Assembly (NCBI GenBank): GCA_003443635.1
Contig: CP031964.1
Coordinates: 62,001-126,000 of the forward strand
DNA: 64,000 nucleotides
Direction of reading: 5' to 3'
Origin: Flavobacteriaceae bacterium
GTDB taxonomy: Bacteria; Bacteroidota; Bacteroidia; Flavobacteriales; Flavobacteriaceae
Positions 17,048 to 26,409 of the stretch are shown here, piece after piece (position 1 is the first letter of the stretch; each line of letters opens with the position of its first letter). The notes beneath the pieces were generated by a model. That model saw only the letters and a program-made list of their open reading frames with translations. It searched no databases and was not told the origin of the DNA. The translations under genes and the position numbers were made by a program.

Positions 17048-17730
17048 TAAACTACAAACTTATATCCCACTCCTTTGACAGTTTTAAATGATTCGTCACC
17101 TAATTTTTCTCTTAATTTTCTAATGTGAACATCTATTGTTCTGCCTCCAACAATAACCTCATTGCCCCAAACCTTATCTAAAATTTCGTCTCTTTTAAAT
17201 ACTTTTCCAGGTTTAGAAGTTAGTAAAGATAATAATTCAAATTCTTTTCTTGGCAGTACAATTTCTTTTCCTTTAAGTAAGATTTTATATTCATCTCTGT
17301 CTATTGTTAAACTTCCTATTTTAAGCTTATTATCTCCTTTATCTTTATCAATAAATCGACGCAATAAGCCTTTTACTTTACTAACTAAAACTTTAGGTTT
17401 TATTGGTTTTGTTATATAATCGTCTGCTCCAGCATCAAATCCTGCGACTTGAGAATAATCTTCTCCTCTTGCTGTTAAAAAAGTAATTAAAACATCTTTA
17501 AGTTCTGGGATTTTTCGAATTTGTTCACAAGCTTCAATACCATCCATTTCTGGCATCATTACATCAAGAATTATTAACTGAGGTTTTTCTTTTTTCGCTT
17601 TCTTCACGCCTTCAATACCGTTTTCTGCAGTAATGACTTTATAACCTTCAGAAGATAAATTATAACCAACTATCTCCAAAATATCTGGCTCATCATCTAC
17701 TAATAATATCTTTATGTTCTTTTTTTCCAT
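17047..17730 (-). CDS. OmpR/PhoB-family response regulator
   Basis: A 227-residue DNA-binding regulator. The receiver domain (about 5-120) has the acidic pocket VDDEPD, phosphoryl-acceptor D56 in LDVMMPEMDG, and the conserved lysine in YITKPIKP. The C-terminal winged helix ends with DVHIRKLREKLGDESFKTVKGVGYKF, the OmpR-family signature. It is the promoter-proximal gene of the pair with the kinase at 15995-17047. Confidence 0.94.
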   Translation of the reverse strand: MEKKNIKILLVDDEPDILEIVGYNLSSEGYKVITAENGIEGVKKAKKEKPQLIILDVMMPEMDGIEACEQIRKIPELKDVLITFLTARGEDYSQVAGFDAGADDYITKPIKPKVLVSKVKGLLRRFIDKDKGDNKLKIGSLTIDRDEYKILLKGKEIVLPRKEFELLSLLTSKPGKVFKRDEILDKVWGNEVIVGGRTIDVHIRKLREKLGDESFKTVKGVGYKFVV

Positions 17731-17856
17731 TAGTTCAATATAGTGTAAAATTTTGTTAAAGTAAAGATAAACTTAATCGCAAAACTATTACTATTTACTT
17801 AAATTGATAACATAATCATAACTCTAGTATTACATATATTTAACCCTATAAACTGT

Positions 17857-17865
17857 TAAATTTGC
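17857..17865 (+). promoter_or_regulatory. Promoter -7 box of the T9SS-tail mini protein gene
   Basis: TAAATTTGC fits TAnnTTTGC and lies about 80 bases before the ATG at 17945. Confidence 0.5.
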
Positions 17866-17944
17866 ATTTTAACAAAGTTTTGGTCTAATTTTTGGAGGAT
17901 TTTACTTAAATTTACAAAACCATCAGAATTATTAATTAACGCTT

Positions 17945-18286
17945 ATGAAGAAAACCTACTCTTTAAAGTTTTTCATTTGTATATTTTTGTTTCTCGCTGG
18001 TATAAATTATGCCCAGTCTCAAAACCAACGCCTCAAAGAAAAAGCTAATCAACAAATTACTGATTTAAGTATTTATCCTAATCCCGTTAGTACTGGAAAG
18101 ATATTTATTACAACTAAATTAAATCTGGAAAAACAAATTGAGATTTATGATGTATTGGCTAAAAAAGTAATGGCTTTAACTCTTCGCGGTAAAGAATTAT
18201 TAGTAGACGATCTAAAGCCTGGTATTTATATTTTAAAAATACGAGAAGGAGATTTTACAGCTACGCGTAAATTAGTGATTAAATAA
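17945..18286 (+). CDS. Mini secreted protein: signal peptide plus type A T9SS sorting domain
   Basis: A 113-residue protein made almost wholly of export signals. Residues 1-24 are a Sec signal peptide (MKKTYSLKFFICIFLFLAG...). Residues about 41-113 are a type IX secretion C-terminal domain: LSIYPNPVSTGKIFI, IEIYDVLAKKV, LKPGIYILKI, TRKLVIK. Only some 16 residues, rich in Gln, Lys and Asn, lie between the two parts, so there is no cargo domain. T9SS tails are normally cleaved and the protein anchored to lipopolysaccharide or released. Its role is unknown: a free tail could occupy the sortase or secretin machinery or form a small surface protein. It is followed by the LuxE-type gene, which has its own promoter box. 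Confidence 0.85.
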   Translation: MKKTYSLKFFICIFLFLAGINYAQSQNQRLKEKANQQITDLSIYPNPVSTGKIFITTKLNLEKQIEIYDVLAKKVMALTLRGKELLVDDLKPGIYILKIREGDFTATRKLVIK

Positions 18287-18315
18287 TTAATTTATTTAGA
18301 GTGATTCAATTTATA

Positions 18316-18324
18316 TACTTTTGC
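18316..18324 (+). promoter_or_regulatory. Promoter -7 box of the LuxE-type gene
   Basis: TACTTTTGC, 15 bases before the ATG at 18339. It suggests separate transcription from the mini T9SS gene that ends at 18286. Confidence 0.55.
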
Positions 18325-18338
18325 ATCAAGCATAAGTA

Positions 18339-19319
18339 ATGATAGATACAGCAGATATATTTAGTATAAAAACTGAAAGTGATTTTAAAACTATTGCTTT
18401 ATCTATTTTTAAACACCAGTTTCAAAATAATCCAGTTTATCGTTCTTATTGTGATTTAATTTATAAGCATCCTAGTGATGTAAAACTTATTCAAGATATT
18501 CCTTTTTTACCAATACAGTTCTTTAAATCGCATTCTATTTTAAGCTCTAAATCTATTCCTGAGATTTCGTTTTCTAGCTCAGGAACTACAAGTAGCACAA
18601 CTAGCAAACATTATATTACAAACTTAGATATTTATAAAAAAAGTTTTAGAAAAGGGTTTCAACACTTTTATGGAGATATTGAAGATTATGTAATACTCGC
18701 TTTATTACCATCTTATTTAGAGCGTGAAGATTCTTCGTTAATTTATATGGTAGATGATATGATATCTCAATCTAATCATCCTAAAAGTGGTTTTTACTTA
18801 AATAATTTTGAAGAATTAAAAACCACCTTAATTTCTTTAGACAACTCTGGTGTTAAAGTATTGCTTTTAGGAGTTTCTTTTGCGCTATTAGATTTGATTG
18901 AATCACACCAATTCAAACTAAAAAACACAACGGTAATGGAAACTGGAGGAATGAAGGGTCGTAGAAAAGAATTGATTAGAGAAGAACTACATCATCAATT
19001 AAAAATGGGGTTTAAACTTAACCATATTCATAGTGAATACGGAATGACTGAATTACTCTCTCAAGCTTATTCAAAAGGCAATAGTGTTTTTGAATCACCG
19101 CCTTGGATGCGCGTACTAACAAGAGATACTGAAGATGCTCTCACGATTCAATCAACTGGTAAGACTGGAGGAATCAATATTATTGATCTAGCCAATATAA
19201 ATTCTTGTTCTTTTATTGCTACTCAGGATTTAGGAAAAGTCTACGATAATAAAACTTTTGAAATCATCGGTAGATTTGATAACTCTGACATACGAGGTTG
19301 CAATCTGATGGTCTTATAA
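18339..19319 (+). CDS. LuxE-type acyl-protein synthetase / adenylate-forming enzyme
   Basis: A 326-residue protein of the LuxE/PaaK-like ANL superfamily. The phosphate-binding loop is SFSSSGTTSSTTSKHY. Later blocks LLLGVSFALLDLI, METGGMKGRRKELIREELH and IHSEYGMTELLSQAY match the A-domain core motifs; YGMTE is the usual A5-type motif. The family activates carboxylic acids as acyl-AMP and passes them to a cysteine or an acceptor. It is shorter than full acyl-CoA ligases, as LuxE is. The natural substrate is not deducible. It may act in lipid, surface-glycan or arylpolyene-like chemistry. Confidence 0.85.
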   Translation: MIDTADIFSIKTESDFKTIALSIFKHQFQNNPVYRSYCDLIYKHPSDVKLIQDIPFLPIQFFKSHSILSSKSIPEISFSSSGTTSSTTSKHYITNLDIYKKSFRKGFQHFYGDIEDYVILALLPSYLEREDSSLIYMVDDMISQSNHPKSGFYLNNFEELKTTLISLDNSGVKVLLLGVSFALLDLIESHQFKLKNTTVMETGGMKGRRKELIREELHHQLKMGFKLNHIHSEYGMTELLSQAYSKGNSVFESPPWMRVLTRDTEDALTIQSTGKTGGINIIDLANINSCSFIATQDLGKVYDNKTFEIIGRFDNSDIRGCNLMVL

Positions 19320-19386
19320 TTTTTTTAAACCTTATTGTGTAATTGTATTTAATTGTTTTCGACTTAATGAAAAACAAGTTTATACT

Positions 19387-19827
19387 ATGAAAACTTTTAT
19401 CGCAATTTTTATTTTAGGAATAACAACTTCTTTCGCTCAACAAATTGATTACAATGTAAAAAAAGGATATGTAGTTGAAGGTTATGATGTTGTAGCTTAT
19501 TTTAATAACGAAGCTGTTAAAGGAGATAAAAAATTCTCAACAACTTTTGATGGAGCAAAATACAAATTTTCTAGTCAAGAAAATTTAAATGCTTTTAAAG
19601 CAGATCCAAAAAAATATATCCCTCAATATGGTGGTTATTGTGCATACGCCGTAGCAGTAAACTCTAAAAAAGTTGATATTGATCCAGAAACTTATGAAAT
19701 CAGAGATAATAAATTATATTTATTTTATAACTCTTGGGGCAATAACACTTTAAAATCATGGAAAAAAGAAGGCGCGAAAGTTTTACAACAAAAAGCCGAC
19801 AAAAACTGGGAGGCTATAAAACATTAA
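19387..19827 (+). CDS. Exported YHS-domain protein
   Basis: A 146-residue protein with a Sec signal peptide (MKTFIAIFILGITTSFAQ). The mature part contains a YHS domain: YVVEGYDVVAYFNNEAVKGD, then KYKFSSQENLNAFKADPKKYIPQYGGYCAYAV, the tail being the classic YHS block that ends with GGYCA. YHS domains are linked to copper or other metal binding. No membrane anchor follows, so it is probably periplasmic. It is bounded downstream by a bidirectional terminator shared with tyrS. Confidence 0.9.
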   Translation: MKTFIAIFILGITTSFAQQIDYNVKKGYVVEGYDVVAYFNNEAVKGDKKFSTTFDGAKYKFSSQENLNAFKADPKKYIPQYGGYCAYAVAVNSKKVDIDPETYEIRDNKLYLFYNSWGNNTLKSWKKEGAKVLQQKADKNWEAIKH

Positions 19828-19887
19828 AGCCAAGTGCTGTAAAAATATAAAAGAGAAAGAAAAATTTAGGTTGGTTAGTTTTTTAAG

Positions 19888-19921
19888 AAGTCCGATTATT
19901 ATACTTATAATAGTTGGACTT
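19888..19921. terminator. Bidirectional terminator between the YHS gene and tyrS
   Basis: AAGTCC...GGACTT arms with an inner TTATTATA/TATAATAG pairing form a long stem between two convergent genes, with T-rich sequence on the plus-strand side. Confidence 0.75.
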
Positions 19922-19928
19922 CATCTTT

Positions 19929-21224
19929 TTATACCATTTTAATTATGTAGGTATTCTTCTTCCCTTTGTTTAAAATAATGTATTTATCGTTGATTAAGTC
20001 TTCAGAAGTAATTTTATAATCTTCTTTTATTTTTATTTTATTTACAGAAACTGAGTTTTCTTTTAATGCACGTCGAGCTTCTCCATTAGAGTTTAAAAAA
20101 TTAGTTTTTGCAGACAAAGCAGCAATCATGTCCAAACCTTCTTCAATTTCGTTTTTTGAAATTTCTGCTTGAGGTACGCCTTCAAACACATCTAAAAAAG
20201 TAGTCTCATCTATAGTTTCAATATCGCCTTTAAAGGTTTTACTAAATAAAATCTCAGAAGCCTTTTTTGCTTTCTCAAACTCTCCATCAGAATGAACTAT
20301 TCTTGTAATTTCTTCAGCTAATTTCTTCTGTAATTTTTTCAAACCCCTATCCTTATTATGCTCAACTATCAAAGCGTCTATGGTGTTTCTATCTAAAAAC
20401 GTAAATATCTTAATATATTTTTCTGCATCGTCATCTCTAGAATTCAACCAATATTGATAAAACTTATATGGTGATGTTCTTTTGGCATCTAACCATACGT
20501 TACCTCCTTCAGATTTACCAAATTTAGAACCATCTGATTTGGTAATTAAAGGACAGGTTATTGCATACCCTTTACCACTTCCTATACGCCTAATTAATTC
20601 TGTACCAGTAGTAATATTTCCCCATTGATCACTTCCTCCCATCTGTATTGTACAATTATTAGTTTTATATAAATGAAGAAAATCATAGCCTTGCACTAAT
20701 TGATAGGTAAACTCTGTAAAACTCATTCCTTCAGAAGTTTCTGATGTGATTCTGTTTTTCACAGAATCTTTTGCCATCATATAATTTACTGTAATATGTT
20801 TGCCTACATCTCTAATAAATTCTAGGAATGAAAAGTTTTTCATCCAATCATAATTATTAACTAAAACAGCAGCATTAGCGACATCACTTTCAAAATCTAA
20901 AAAATGAGCTAATTGCTTCTTTATTGCTTCTTGATTATGGCGAAGTGTTTCTTCATCTAACAAATTACGTTCGCTAGATTTTCCAGAAGGATCTCCGATC
21001 ATCCCAGTTGCTCCACCAACAAGAGCTACCGGTTTATGCCCACATCGTTGGTAATGCGCTAATAGCATAATTGGCACTAAATTACCTATATGTAATGAAT
21101 CGGCAGTAGGATCAAAACCAATATAAGCACTTCGCATTTGTTCAGCAAGGTGCTCTTCTGCTCCTGGCATAACATCATGTATCATTCCTCTCCACTGTAG
21201 TTCTTCAATAAAACTCTTGGTCAT
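19929..21224 (-). CDS. tyrS: Tyrosyl-tRNA synthetase
   Basis: Class I aminoacyl-tRNA synthetase of 431 residues that charges tRNA-Tyr. The HIGH motif is HIGN (45-48) within [17 protein letters not shown], and the KMSKS loop is KFGKS (234-238). A C-terminal S4-like RNA-binding domain carries [19 protein letters not shown]. The family length is typical (about 420-430). A TATCTTTG box lies 16 bases upstream, giving a very short leader with no room for a T-box or other control RNA. Confidence 0.97.
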   Translation of the reverse strand: MTKSFIEELQWRGMIHDVMPGAEEHLAEQMRSAYIGFDPTADSLHIGNLVPIMLLAHYQRCGHKPVALVGGATGMIGDPSGKSSERNLLDEETLRHNQEAIKKQLAHFLDFESDVANAAVLVNNYDWMKNFSFLEFIRDVGKHITVNYMMAKDSVKNRITSETSEGMSFTEFTYQLVQGYDFLHLYKTNNCTIQMGGSDQWGNITTGTELIRRIGSGKGYAITCPLITKSDGSKFGKSEGGNVWLDAKRTSPYKFYQYWLNSRDDDAEKYIKIFTFLDRNTIDALIVEHNKDRGLKKLQKKLAEEITRIVHSDGEFEKAKKASEILFSKTFKGDIETIDETTFLDVFEGVPQAEISKNEIEEGLDMIAALSAKTNFLNSNGEARRALKENSVSVNKIKIKEDYKITSEDLINDKYIILNKGKKNTYIIKMV

Positions 21225-21240
21225 TTCTTAAAATTTTGAA

Positions 21241-21248
21241 CAAAGATA
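21241..21248 (-). promoter_or_regulatory. Promoter -7 box of tyrS
   Basis: TATCTTTG on the minus strand, 16 bases upstream of the tyrS ATG at 21224. Confidence 0.6.
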
Positions 21249-21295
21249 ATTGTTTCACTAATGATGAGAAAAGAAAAAAATAGTAATTTAGTCTT

Positions 21296-22309
21296 ATGAT
21301 TTTAGTTACTGGAGGCACTGGATTAGTAGGAAGTCATTTACTTTATACATTGACAAAAAAAGAAGAATCAATTCGGGCGATTTATAGAGATGAGCATACC
21401 TTAAAAGCTGTAAAACATGTTTTTTCTTACTATACTAATGACGTTGATTTACATTTTTCTAAAATTGAATGGACAAAAGCAGATATTACAGATGTTCCTT
21501 CATTAGTTTATGTATTCAAAAATATTACTAAAGTATATCACTGTGCTGCATTAATTTCTTTTGATCCTAAAGATTATATCAATCTAAAGTCCATAAATAT
21601 TGAAGGCACTGCTAATATTGTAAATCTATGTATAAGTAATTCGATAGAAAAGTTATGCTATGTGAGTACTATTGCAGCTATAGGGAAGTCAAATATAGAG
21701 TCGAATTTTATCACGGAAGAGACACATTGGAATCCTGAAGAAGATCATTCTGTATATGCCATTACAAAGTACGGTGGCGAAATGGAAGTGTGGAGAGGTT
21801 CTCAAGAGGGTTTAGATGTAATAGTCATAAATCCTGGTATTATTTTAGGTTCTGGTTTCTGGAGATCAGGCAGTGGCAATTTGTTTAAACGTATTTATAA
21901 AGGTGTAAATTATTATACTAAGGGTATAACTGGTTATGTTGATGTACGCGATGTTGTAAAATCCATGACATTACTTATGGAAAGTACAATTAAAAATGAA
22001 CGCTATATTTTGGTTTCAGAAAATGTTTCTTTTAATGAGTTTTTCTCAAAAACAGCTAAGGCTTTAAATACTAAGCCTCCTCAAAAAGAAGTCTCTAAAT
22101 TACTTTTAAATTTTGCATGGCGCCTCGATTGGTTACGATCTCTTTTTAAGAATAAACGTCGTAAGGTTACTAAACAATTGGCAGAATCACTCTTAAGTAC
22201 TTCTTATTATGATAATTCTAAAATTAAAGATGCAATACATTTAGAATTTATCAAAATAGATAATTCGATACTAGATAATTCAAAATATTTTTTAGAAGAT
22301 CATTTATGA
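21296..22309 (+). CDS. NAD-dependent epimerase/dehydratase family protein (extended SDR)
   Basis: A 337-residue extended short-chain dehydrogenase. The Rossmann loop is TGGTGLVGSHLL (5-16) and the catalytic pair is Y154/K158 in YAITK. The upstream serine is in LCYVSTIAAIG. The sequence is closest in style to dihydroflavonol-4-reductase or nucleoside-diphosphate-sugar epimerases, but the substrate is not identifiable. It is monocistronic. Its 3' end overlaps the convergent DUF4296 gene by 6 bases. Confidence 0.85.
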   Translation: MILVTGGTGLVGSHLLYTLTKKEESIRAIYRDEHTLKAVKHVFSYYTNDVDLHFSKIEWTKADITDVPSLVYVFKNITKVYHCAALISFDPKDYINLKSINIEGTANIVNLCISNSIEKLCYVSTIAAIGKSNIESNFITEETHWNPEEDHSVYAITKYGGEMEVWRGSQEGLDVIVINPGIILGSGFWRSGSGNLFKRIYKGVNYYTKGITGYVDVRDVVKSMTLLMESTIKNERYILVSENVSFNEFFSKTAKALNTKPPQKEVSKLLLNFAWRLDWLRSLFKNKRRKVTKQLAESLLSTSYYDNSKIKDAIHLEFIKIDNSILDNSKYFLEDHL

Positions 22310-22810
22310 ATCATCTGCTTCTGCATCTTCTTCATCAGCGTCAGCATCTTCTTCATTTATCTCTGTATTTGTTTCAATTCTTTCTTTTATTGGATTTAAA
22401 GATTTCGACCTTTCAGTATTCAAATCAATTTTGCCTGCATTTGCTGCTTTCTTTATACTATCAACAATAGCTTGATATATTTTTTTATCTGCTTTAAATC
22501 TAATATCTAATTCTATATAAATCTGTTGATAATCATCAATATTAAAAGTATAATATTCATTACTTTCAGTAAACTGCAAGCTATCAATATTATATTTTTC
22601 AAAAACATATCTTTCAGGTTGAAACCCTTTATTTTCTAATATTCGCTTTTGAGTTGATTTCGCATGAGTAATAATAGTCATATCATAAAGTATGTCTACC
22701 ATTTTTTCTTTTGAAATAAGATTTTTTGGCTTCTTCGGTTTTTCAATAGTATTATTGTGACACGAAGTAATTAATATTAAAAAAAGTATATATTTAAATA
22801 ATAATCGCAT
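22304..22810 (-). CDS. DUF4296 lipoprotein
   Basis: A 168-residue predicted lipoprotein: hydrophobic N-terminus with lipobox ITSC near residue 17. The DUF4296 core is MVDILYDMTIITHAKS and the segment around FEKYNIDSLQFTESNEYY. The C-terminus is strongly acidic (about 20 Asp and Glu residues in the last 30). The function is unknown; it is a Bacteroidota family. It is the last gene in an operon after the GT2 glycosyltransferase and dihydroorotase genes, its start overlapping the pyrC stop by one base. Confidence 0.82.
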   Translation of the reverse strand: MRLLFKYILFLILITSCHNNTIEKPKKPKNLISKEKMVDILYDMTIITHAKSTQKRILENKGFQPERYVFEKYNIDSLQFTESNEYYTFNIDDYQQIYIELDIRFKADKKIYQAIVDSIKKAANAGKIDLNTERSKSLNPIKERIETNTEINEEDADADEEDAEADDS

Positions 22811-24156
22811 TATCTATTAAAAGTTAATCGTCTTGCTACTTTAACGTTATAAAATTCAGAATTCTTATATGCTAAACTACCATTTATAAGAGTATGGGTG
22901 ACTTTAGATTTAAATGTTGTTCCTTCAAAAGGAGACCAGCCACACTTATAAAGAATATTATCTTTATTTACAGTCCAAGGATTATTAGTATCTATAATAA
23001 CTAAATCTGCAAAATAACCTTCTTTTATAAATCCTCTTTTTTCAATTTGAAATAATATTGAAGGATTATGACACATTTTTTCTACAATTTTCTCAATAGA
23101 AATTTTTCCTCTATGGTATGCTTCTAAAATAGCTGGTAATGCATGCTGTACCAAAGGGCCTCCTGAAGGTGCATTGGTATACATATTATCTTTTTCTTCT
23201 ATAGTATGTGGCGCATGATCTGTAGCGATAACATCTATACGATCATCTAATAAGGCTTCCCATAATTGTTCTCTATCTGCTTTTGTTTTAACAGCTGGAT
23301 TCCATTTAATTAATGCGCCTTTATCTTCATAATCTTCGTCAGAGAACCAAAGGTGGTGCACACATACTTCAGCAGTAATTTTTTTATCTTCTAACTTTAT
23401 TTTATTTGTTAGCAATTCTGTTTCTTTTCCTGTAGATAAATGAAATACATGCAATCGTGCTCCTGTTTTTTTAGCAAGCTCAATAGCTTTTGATGATGAA
23501 ATGTAGCAAGCTTCTTCACTTCGAATTATTGGATGATACTTTATTGGAATATCATCTCCGTATTTTTCTTTATATTGTTTTAAATTTGCTTGAACTGTTG
23601 CCTCATCTTCACAATGAACAGCAATTAATAAATCTGTACTAGAAAATATCTTTTCTATAGTCTCTGGGTTATCTACAAGCATATTACCCGTTGATGAGCC
23701 TAAAAACAATTTTAAAGCTGCAACATTTTTTGCGTCTACTTTTAAAATTTCTTCAAGATTATCGTTTGTGCCACCAAACATAAACGAATAATTGGCGTAT
23801 GATGTTCGTTCTGCAATATCAAACTTCTCTTCTAATTTTTCTATCGTTGTTGCTTGAGGATTAGTATTAGGCATTTCTATAAAAGAGGTGATTCCACCAG
23901 CTATAGCAGCTCTAGATTCTGTTTCTATATTACCTTTATGAGTCAGCCCTGGTTCTCTAAAATGTACTTGATCATCAATAATTCCTGGTAGCACATAATT
24001 ATTTTGTGCATCAATAATTTGAATATTGTCAAACTCATCATTTATAGAAGGTGCGATTTTTTTTATATATTCATTTTCTATAAAAATATCTCCATTTGCA
24101 ATAATACCTTCATTTACTATTCTAGCATTTTTTATAAGTACTCTACTATCTTTCAT
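22810..24156 (-). CDS. pyrC: Dihydroorotase
   Basis: Amidohydrolase of 448 residues, expected to cyclise carbamoyl-aspartate to dihydroorotate in pyrimidine synthesis. Features: PGIIDDQVHFREPG (about 57-70), TESRAAIAGGITSFIEMPNTNP, the carboxylated-lysine region, AEVCVHHLWF and VIATDHAPH. The usual DxHxH of the metal site reads DDQVH here, so the first histidine is glutamine (Q63). I believe this is shared by Bacteroidota homologues. It lies between the GT2 gene (1 base away) and DUF4296 (1-base overlap), so one operon. Other cyclic amidohydrolases such as allantoinase are less likely. Confidence 0.9.
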   Translation of the reverse strand: MKDSRVLIKNARIVNEGIIANGDIFIENEYIKKIAPSINDEFDNIQIIDAQNNYVLPGIIDDQVHFREPGLTHKGNIETESRAAIAGGITSFIEMPNTNPQATTIEKLEEKFDIAERTSYANYSFMFGGTNDNLEEILKVDAKNVAALKLFLGSSTGNMLVDNPETIEKIFSSTDLLIAVHCEDEATVQANLKQYKEKYGDDIPIKYHPIIRSEEACYISSSKAIELAKKTGARLHVFHLSTGKETELLTNKIKLEDKKITAEVCVHHLWFSDEDYEDKGALIKWNPAVKTKADREQLWEALLDDRIDVIATDHAPHTIEEKDNMYTNAPSGGPLVQHALPAILEAYHRGKISIEKIVEKMCHNPSILFQIEKRGFIKEGYFADLVIIDTNNPWTVNKDNILYKCGWSPFEGTTFKSKVTHTLINGSLAYKNSEFYNVKVARRLTFNR

Positions 24157-24157
24157 T

Positions 24158-24883
24158 TTATTTTTTTGTAAATAAACTTTTAATTTTCATTGTAATCACA
24201 CCAAAAATAGCTTCAGAAATAATACCTCCACTTAATTTTGATTCTCCTCGTGTTCTATCAGTAAAAACTACTGGAATTTCTTTAATAGTAAAACGTTTTA
24301 AATATGTTTTAAATTTCATTTCAATTTGAAATGCATATCCCACAAATTTAATTTTGTCTAGATTTATAGTTTCTAAAACATGCTTTTTATAACATACAAA
24401 CCCAGCTGTTGTATCGTGTATTTTCAATCCGGTTATTAATCGCACATATTTAGATGCCAAATACGATAGTAACACCCTACTCATAGGCCAATTAACTACA
24501 TTTACACCTTTTACATATCTTGAACCAATAGACATATCTGCATTTTCTATAGCGCAAGCATTATATAAATTTATAAGATCTTTAGGATTATGAGAAAAAT
24601 CAGCGTCCATTTCAAAAATATAATCATAATCACGTTGTAAACACCATTTAAAACCATGTATATATGCTGTTCCTAATCCTGATTTTTCTTGACGAGTTTC
24701 TAAAAATAACTGATTTTTAAATTCTTCCTGTAGAGATTTTACTTTCAACCCTGTATTATCTGGAGAATTATCGTCAATTACTAAAATGTCAAAACTTTTA
24801 TTTAAACTAAATACTGCTCTAATAATAGCTTCAATATTTTCGATCTCATTAAATGTTGGTATGATGACAATCGCGTCTGTCAT
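24158..24883 (-). CDS. Polyprenol monophosphomannose synthase-like GT2 glycosyltransferase
   Basis: A 241-residue GT2 enzyme resembling dolichol-phosphate mannose synthase (DPM1 type). Motifs: IVIIPTFNEIENIEAIIRAV, LVIDDNSPDNT, FEMDADFSHNP (metal-binding DxD), and VVFTDRTRGESKLSGGII near the C-terminus. It would move mannose or another sugar from a nucleotide donor to a lipid carrier at the cytoplasmic face of the membrane. No membrane helices are obvious. It is the first gene of the GT2-pyrC-DUF4296 operon, with a TACTTTTGC box 17 bases upstream. Confidence 0.9.
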   Translation of the reverse strand: MTDAIVIIPTFNEIENIEAIIRAVFSLNKSFDILVIDDNSPDNTGLKVKSLQEEFKNQLFLETRQEKSGLGTAYIHGFKWCLQRDYDYIFEMDADFSHNPKDLINLYNACAIENADMSIGSRYVKGVNVVNWPMSRVLLSYLASKYVRLITGLKIHDTTAGFVCYKKHVLETINLDKIKFVGYAFQIEMKFKTYLKRFTIKEIPVVFTDRTRGESKLSGGIISEAIFGVITMKIKSLFTKK

Positions 24884-24899
24884 AAAAATTGTGATTTCA

Positions 24900-24908
24900 G
24901 CAAAAGTA
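24900..24908 (-). promoter_or_regulatory. Promoter -7 box of the GT2-pyrC-DUF4296 operon
   Basis: TACTTTTGC on the minus strand, 16 bases before the GT2 start codon at 24883. Confidence 0.6.
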
Positions 24909-24958
24909 AGTTTTTTACAGGACTATTTTTATAGAATATTCTTCATAATTTAGCAATT

Positions 24959-25603
24959 ATGTTACGAGAAATTATCTCTACAGAATGGTATACTATTTTA
25001 ATAGTGATTAGCTTACTTGTTTTAGCAATTGCTAAATATGTATATTCTAGTAGATTTAATGATTTTTTATTAGTTATTGGTAATTCTAAATACCTTAAAA
25101 TCTATTCTCGGGATCAAAAATTTATTGATCACTTTGATTCATTATTATATATTAATCTAATCATTTCATTATCTTTATTTGGCTTTATTAGTTACAATAC
25201 TATTGTAGGTACTATTACGCTCAATCTCATATTGTATACAAAAATAGTTGTTGGTATTGGTGCTTTAATTTTAATTAAAATCCTTTTAGAACGCTTAATA
25301 GGTAGTCTTTTCGAGATTGATAATTTAATTGACACTTATATTTTTCAAAAAACAAATTATAAAAATTACATTGGATTAGTTCTTTTACCTGTTAATATCA
25401 TACTATGTTTTGCTATTCCCCCCTCTTCTCAGTTGATTTATATAATCATAGGGTTAATCTTTCTCATTAATTTTATTGGCTTTATAACTTCTTTTTTGGC
25501 AAATCAAAAGTTAATTATAAACAACTTGTTTTATTTTATTTTATATCTTTGCACACTTGAAATTGCACCATATATAATTTTATATAAGCTATTTATAAAT
25601 TAG
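24959..25603 (+). CDS. DUF4271 membrane protein
   Basis: A 214-residue integral membrane protein with about six hydrophobic segments (approximate positions 12-29, 63-80, 90-110, 138-155, 160-178, 188-210). No catalytic motif is seen. The family is a Bacteroidota-specific one found next to uroporphyrinogen-III synthase, as here with a 19-base gap. A link with haem metabolism or the membrane is only contextual. The function is unknown. Confidence 0.8.
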   Translation: MLREIISTEWYTILIVISLLVLAIAKYVYSSRFNDFLLVIGNSKYLKIYSRDQKFIDHFDSLLYINLIISLSLFGFISYNTIVGTITLNLILYTKIVVGIGALILIKILLERLIGSLFEIDNLIDTYIFQKTNYKNYIGLVLLPVNIILCFAIPPSSQLIYIIIGLIFLINFIGFITSFLANQKLIINNLFYFILYLCTLEIAPYIILYKLFIN

Positions 25604-25622
25604 TTAGTAGATGAAAGATCCT

Positions 25623-26372
25623 ATGAAAGTGAAAACAATTTTGGTTTCTCAACCAGAACCTAAGATAGAAAACTCTCCTTACTTCGAGTTACAGGAGAAG
25701 CAACGTGTAAAAATTGACTTTAGACCTTTTATACATGTTGAAGGAGTTACTGCTAAAGATATTAGATTACAAAAGGTAGATTTAAATAATTACACAGCTA
25801 TTATACTTACCAGTAGAAATGCGGTAGATCATTTTTTTAGAGTAGCTGAAGAAATGCGTTTTAAAGTTCCAGATACGATGAAATATTTTTGTCAATCTGA
25901 AGCTGTTGCTTATTATTTACAAAAATATGTTGTTTATAGAAAACGTAAAATTTATGTTGGCAAGCGTACATTTCAAGAATTATCACCATTAATTAAGAAA
26001 TATAAAGATGAAACATTCTTATTACCTAGCTCAGATAAATTAAAGCCAGAGATACCAACTATATTGGATGATTTAGGTATTAATTGGAAACAAGCTACGT
26101 TTTATAAAACTGTAATTAGTGATTTATCCGATTTAGAGAATGTATTTTATGATATTTTAGTATTCTTTAGTCCTTCTGGAATTGAATCTTTATTTCAAAA
26201 TTTCCCTGATTTCAAACAGAATAATACGCGAATAGCTGTTTTTGGAAATACAACAATTAAAGCTGTTGAAAGTAAAGGACTAAGAGTTGATATTGCTGCT
26301 CCAACGCCAAAAACTCCTTCAATGACAATGGCTTTAGAGAAGTATATTGAAGAGATGAATTCAAAGAAATAA
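25623..26372 (+). CDS. hemD: Uroporphyrinogen-III synthase
   Basis: Haem-pathway enzyme that closes and flips ring D of hydroxymethylbilane. The protein is about 249 residues from ATG 25623 (an in-frame ATG at 25611 would add four residues); the later start matches homologues opening with MKVKTILVSQPEP. The sequence shows the two-domain HemD layout: IILTSRNAVDHFFRVAEE in the first domain and DILVFFSPSGIESLFQNF then IAVFGNTTIKAVESKGLRVDIAAPTPKTPSMTMAL in the second. HemD sequences diverge widely, but these blocks are diagnostic. A strong terminator follows. Confidence 0.88.
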   Translation: MKVKTILVSQPEPKIENSPYFELQEKQRVKIDFRPFIHVEGVTAKDIRLQKVDLNNYTAIILTSRNAVDHFFRVAEEMRFKVPDTMKYFCQSEAVAYYLQKYVVYRKRKIYVGKRTFQELSPLIKKYKDETFLLPSSDKLKPEIPTILDDLGINWKQATFYKTVISDLSDLENVFYDILVFFSPSGIESLFQNFPDFKQNNTRIAVFGNTTIKAVESKGLRVDIAAPTPKTPSMTMALEKYIEEMNSKK

Positions 26373-26409
26373 TATCATATCACAAATAGTTATCTTGTGA
26401 TTTATAAAT

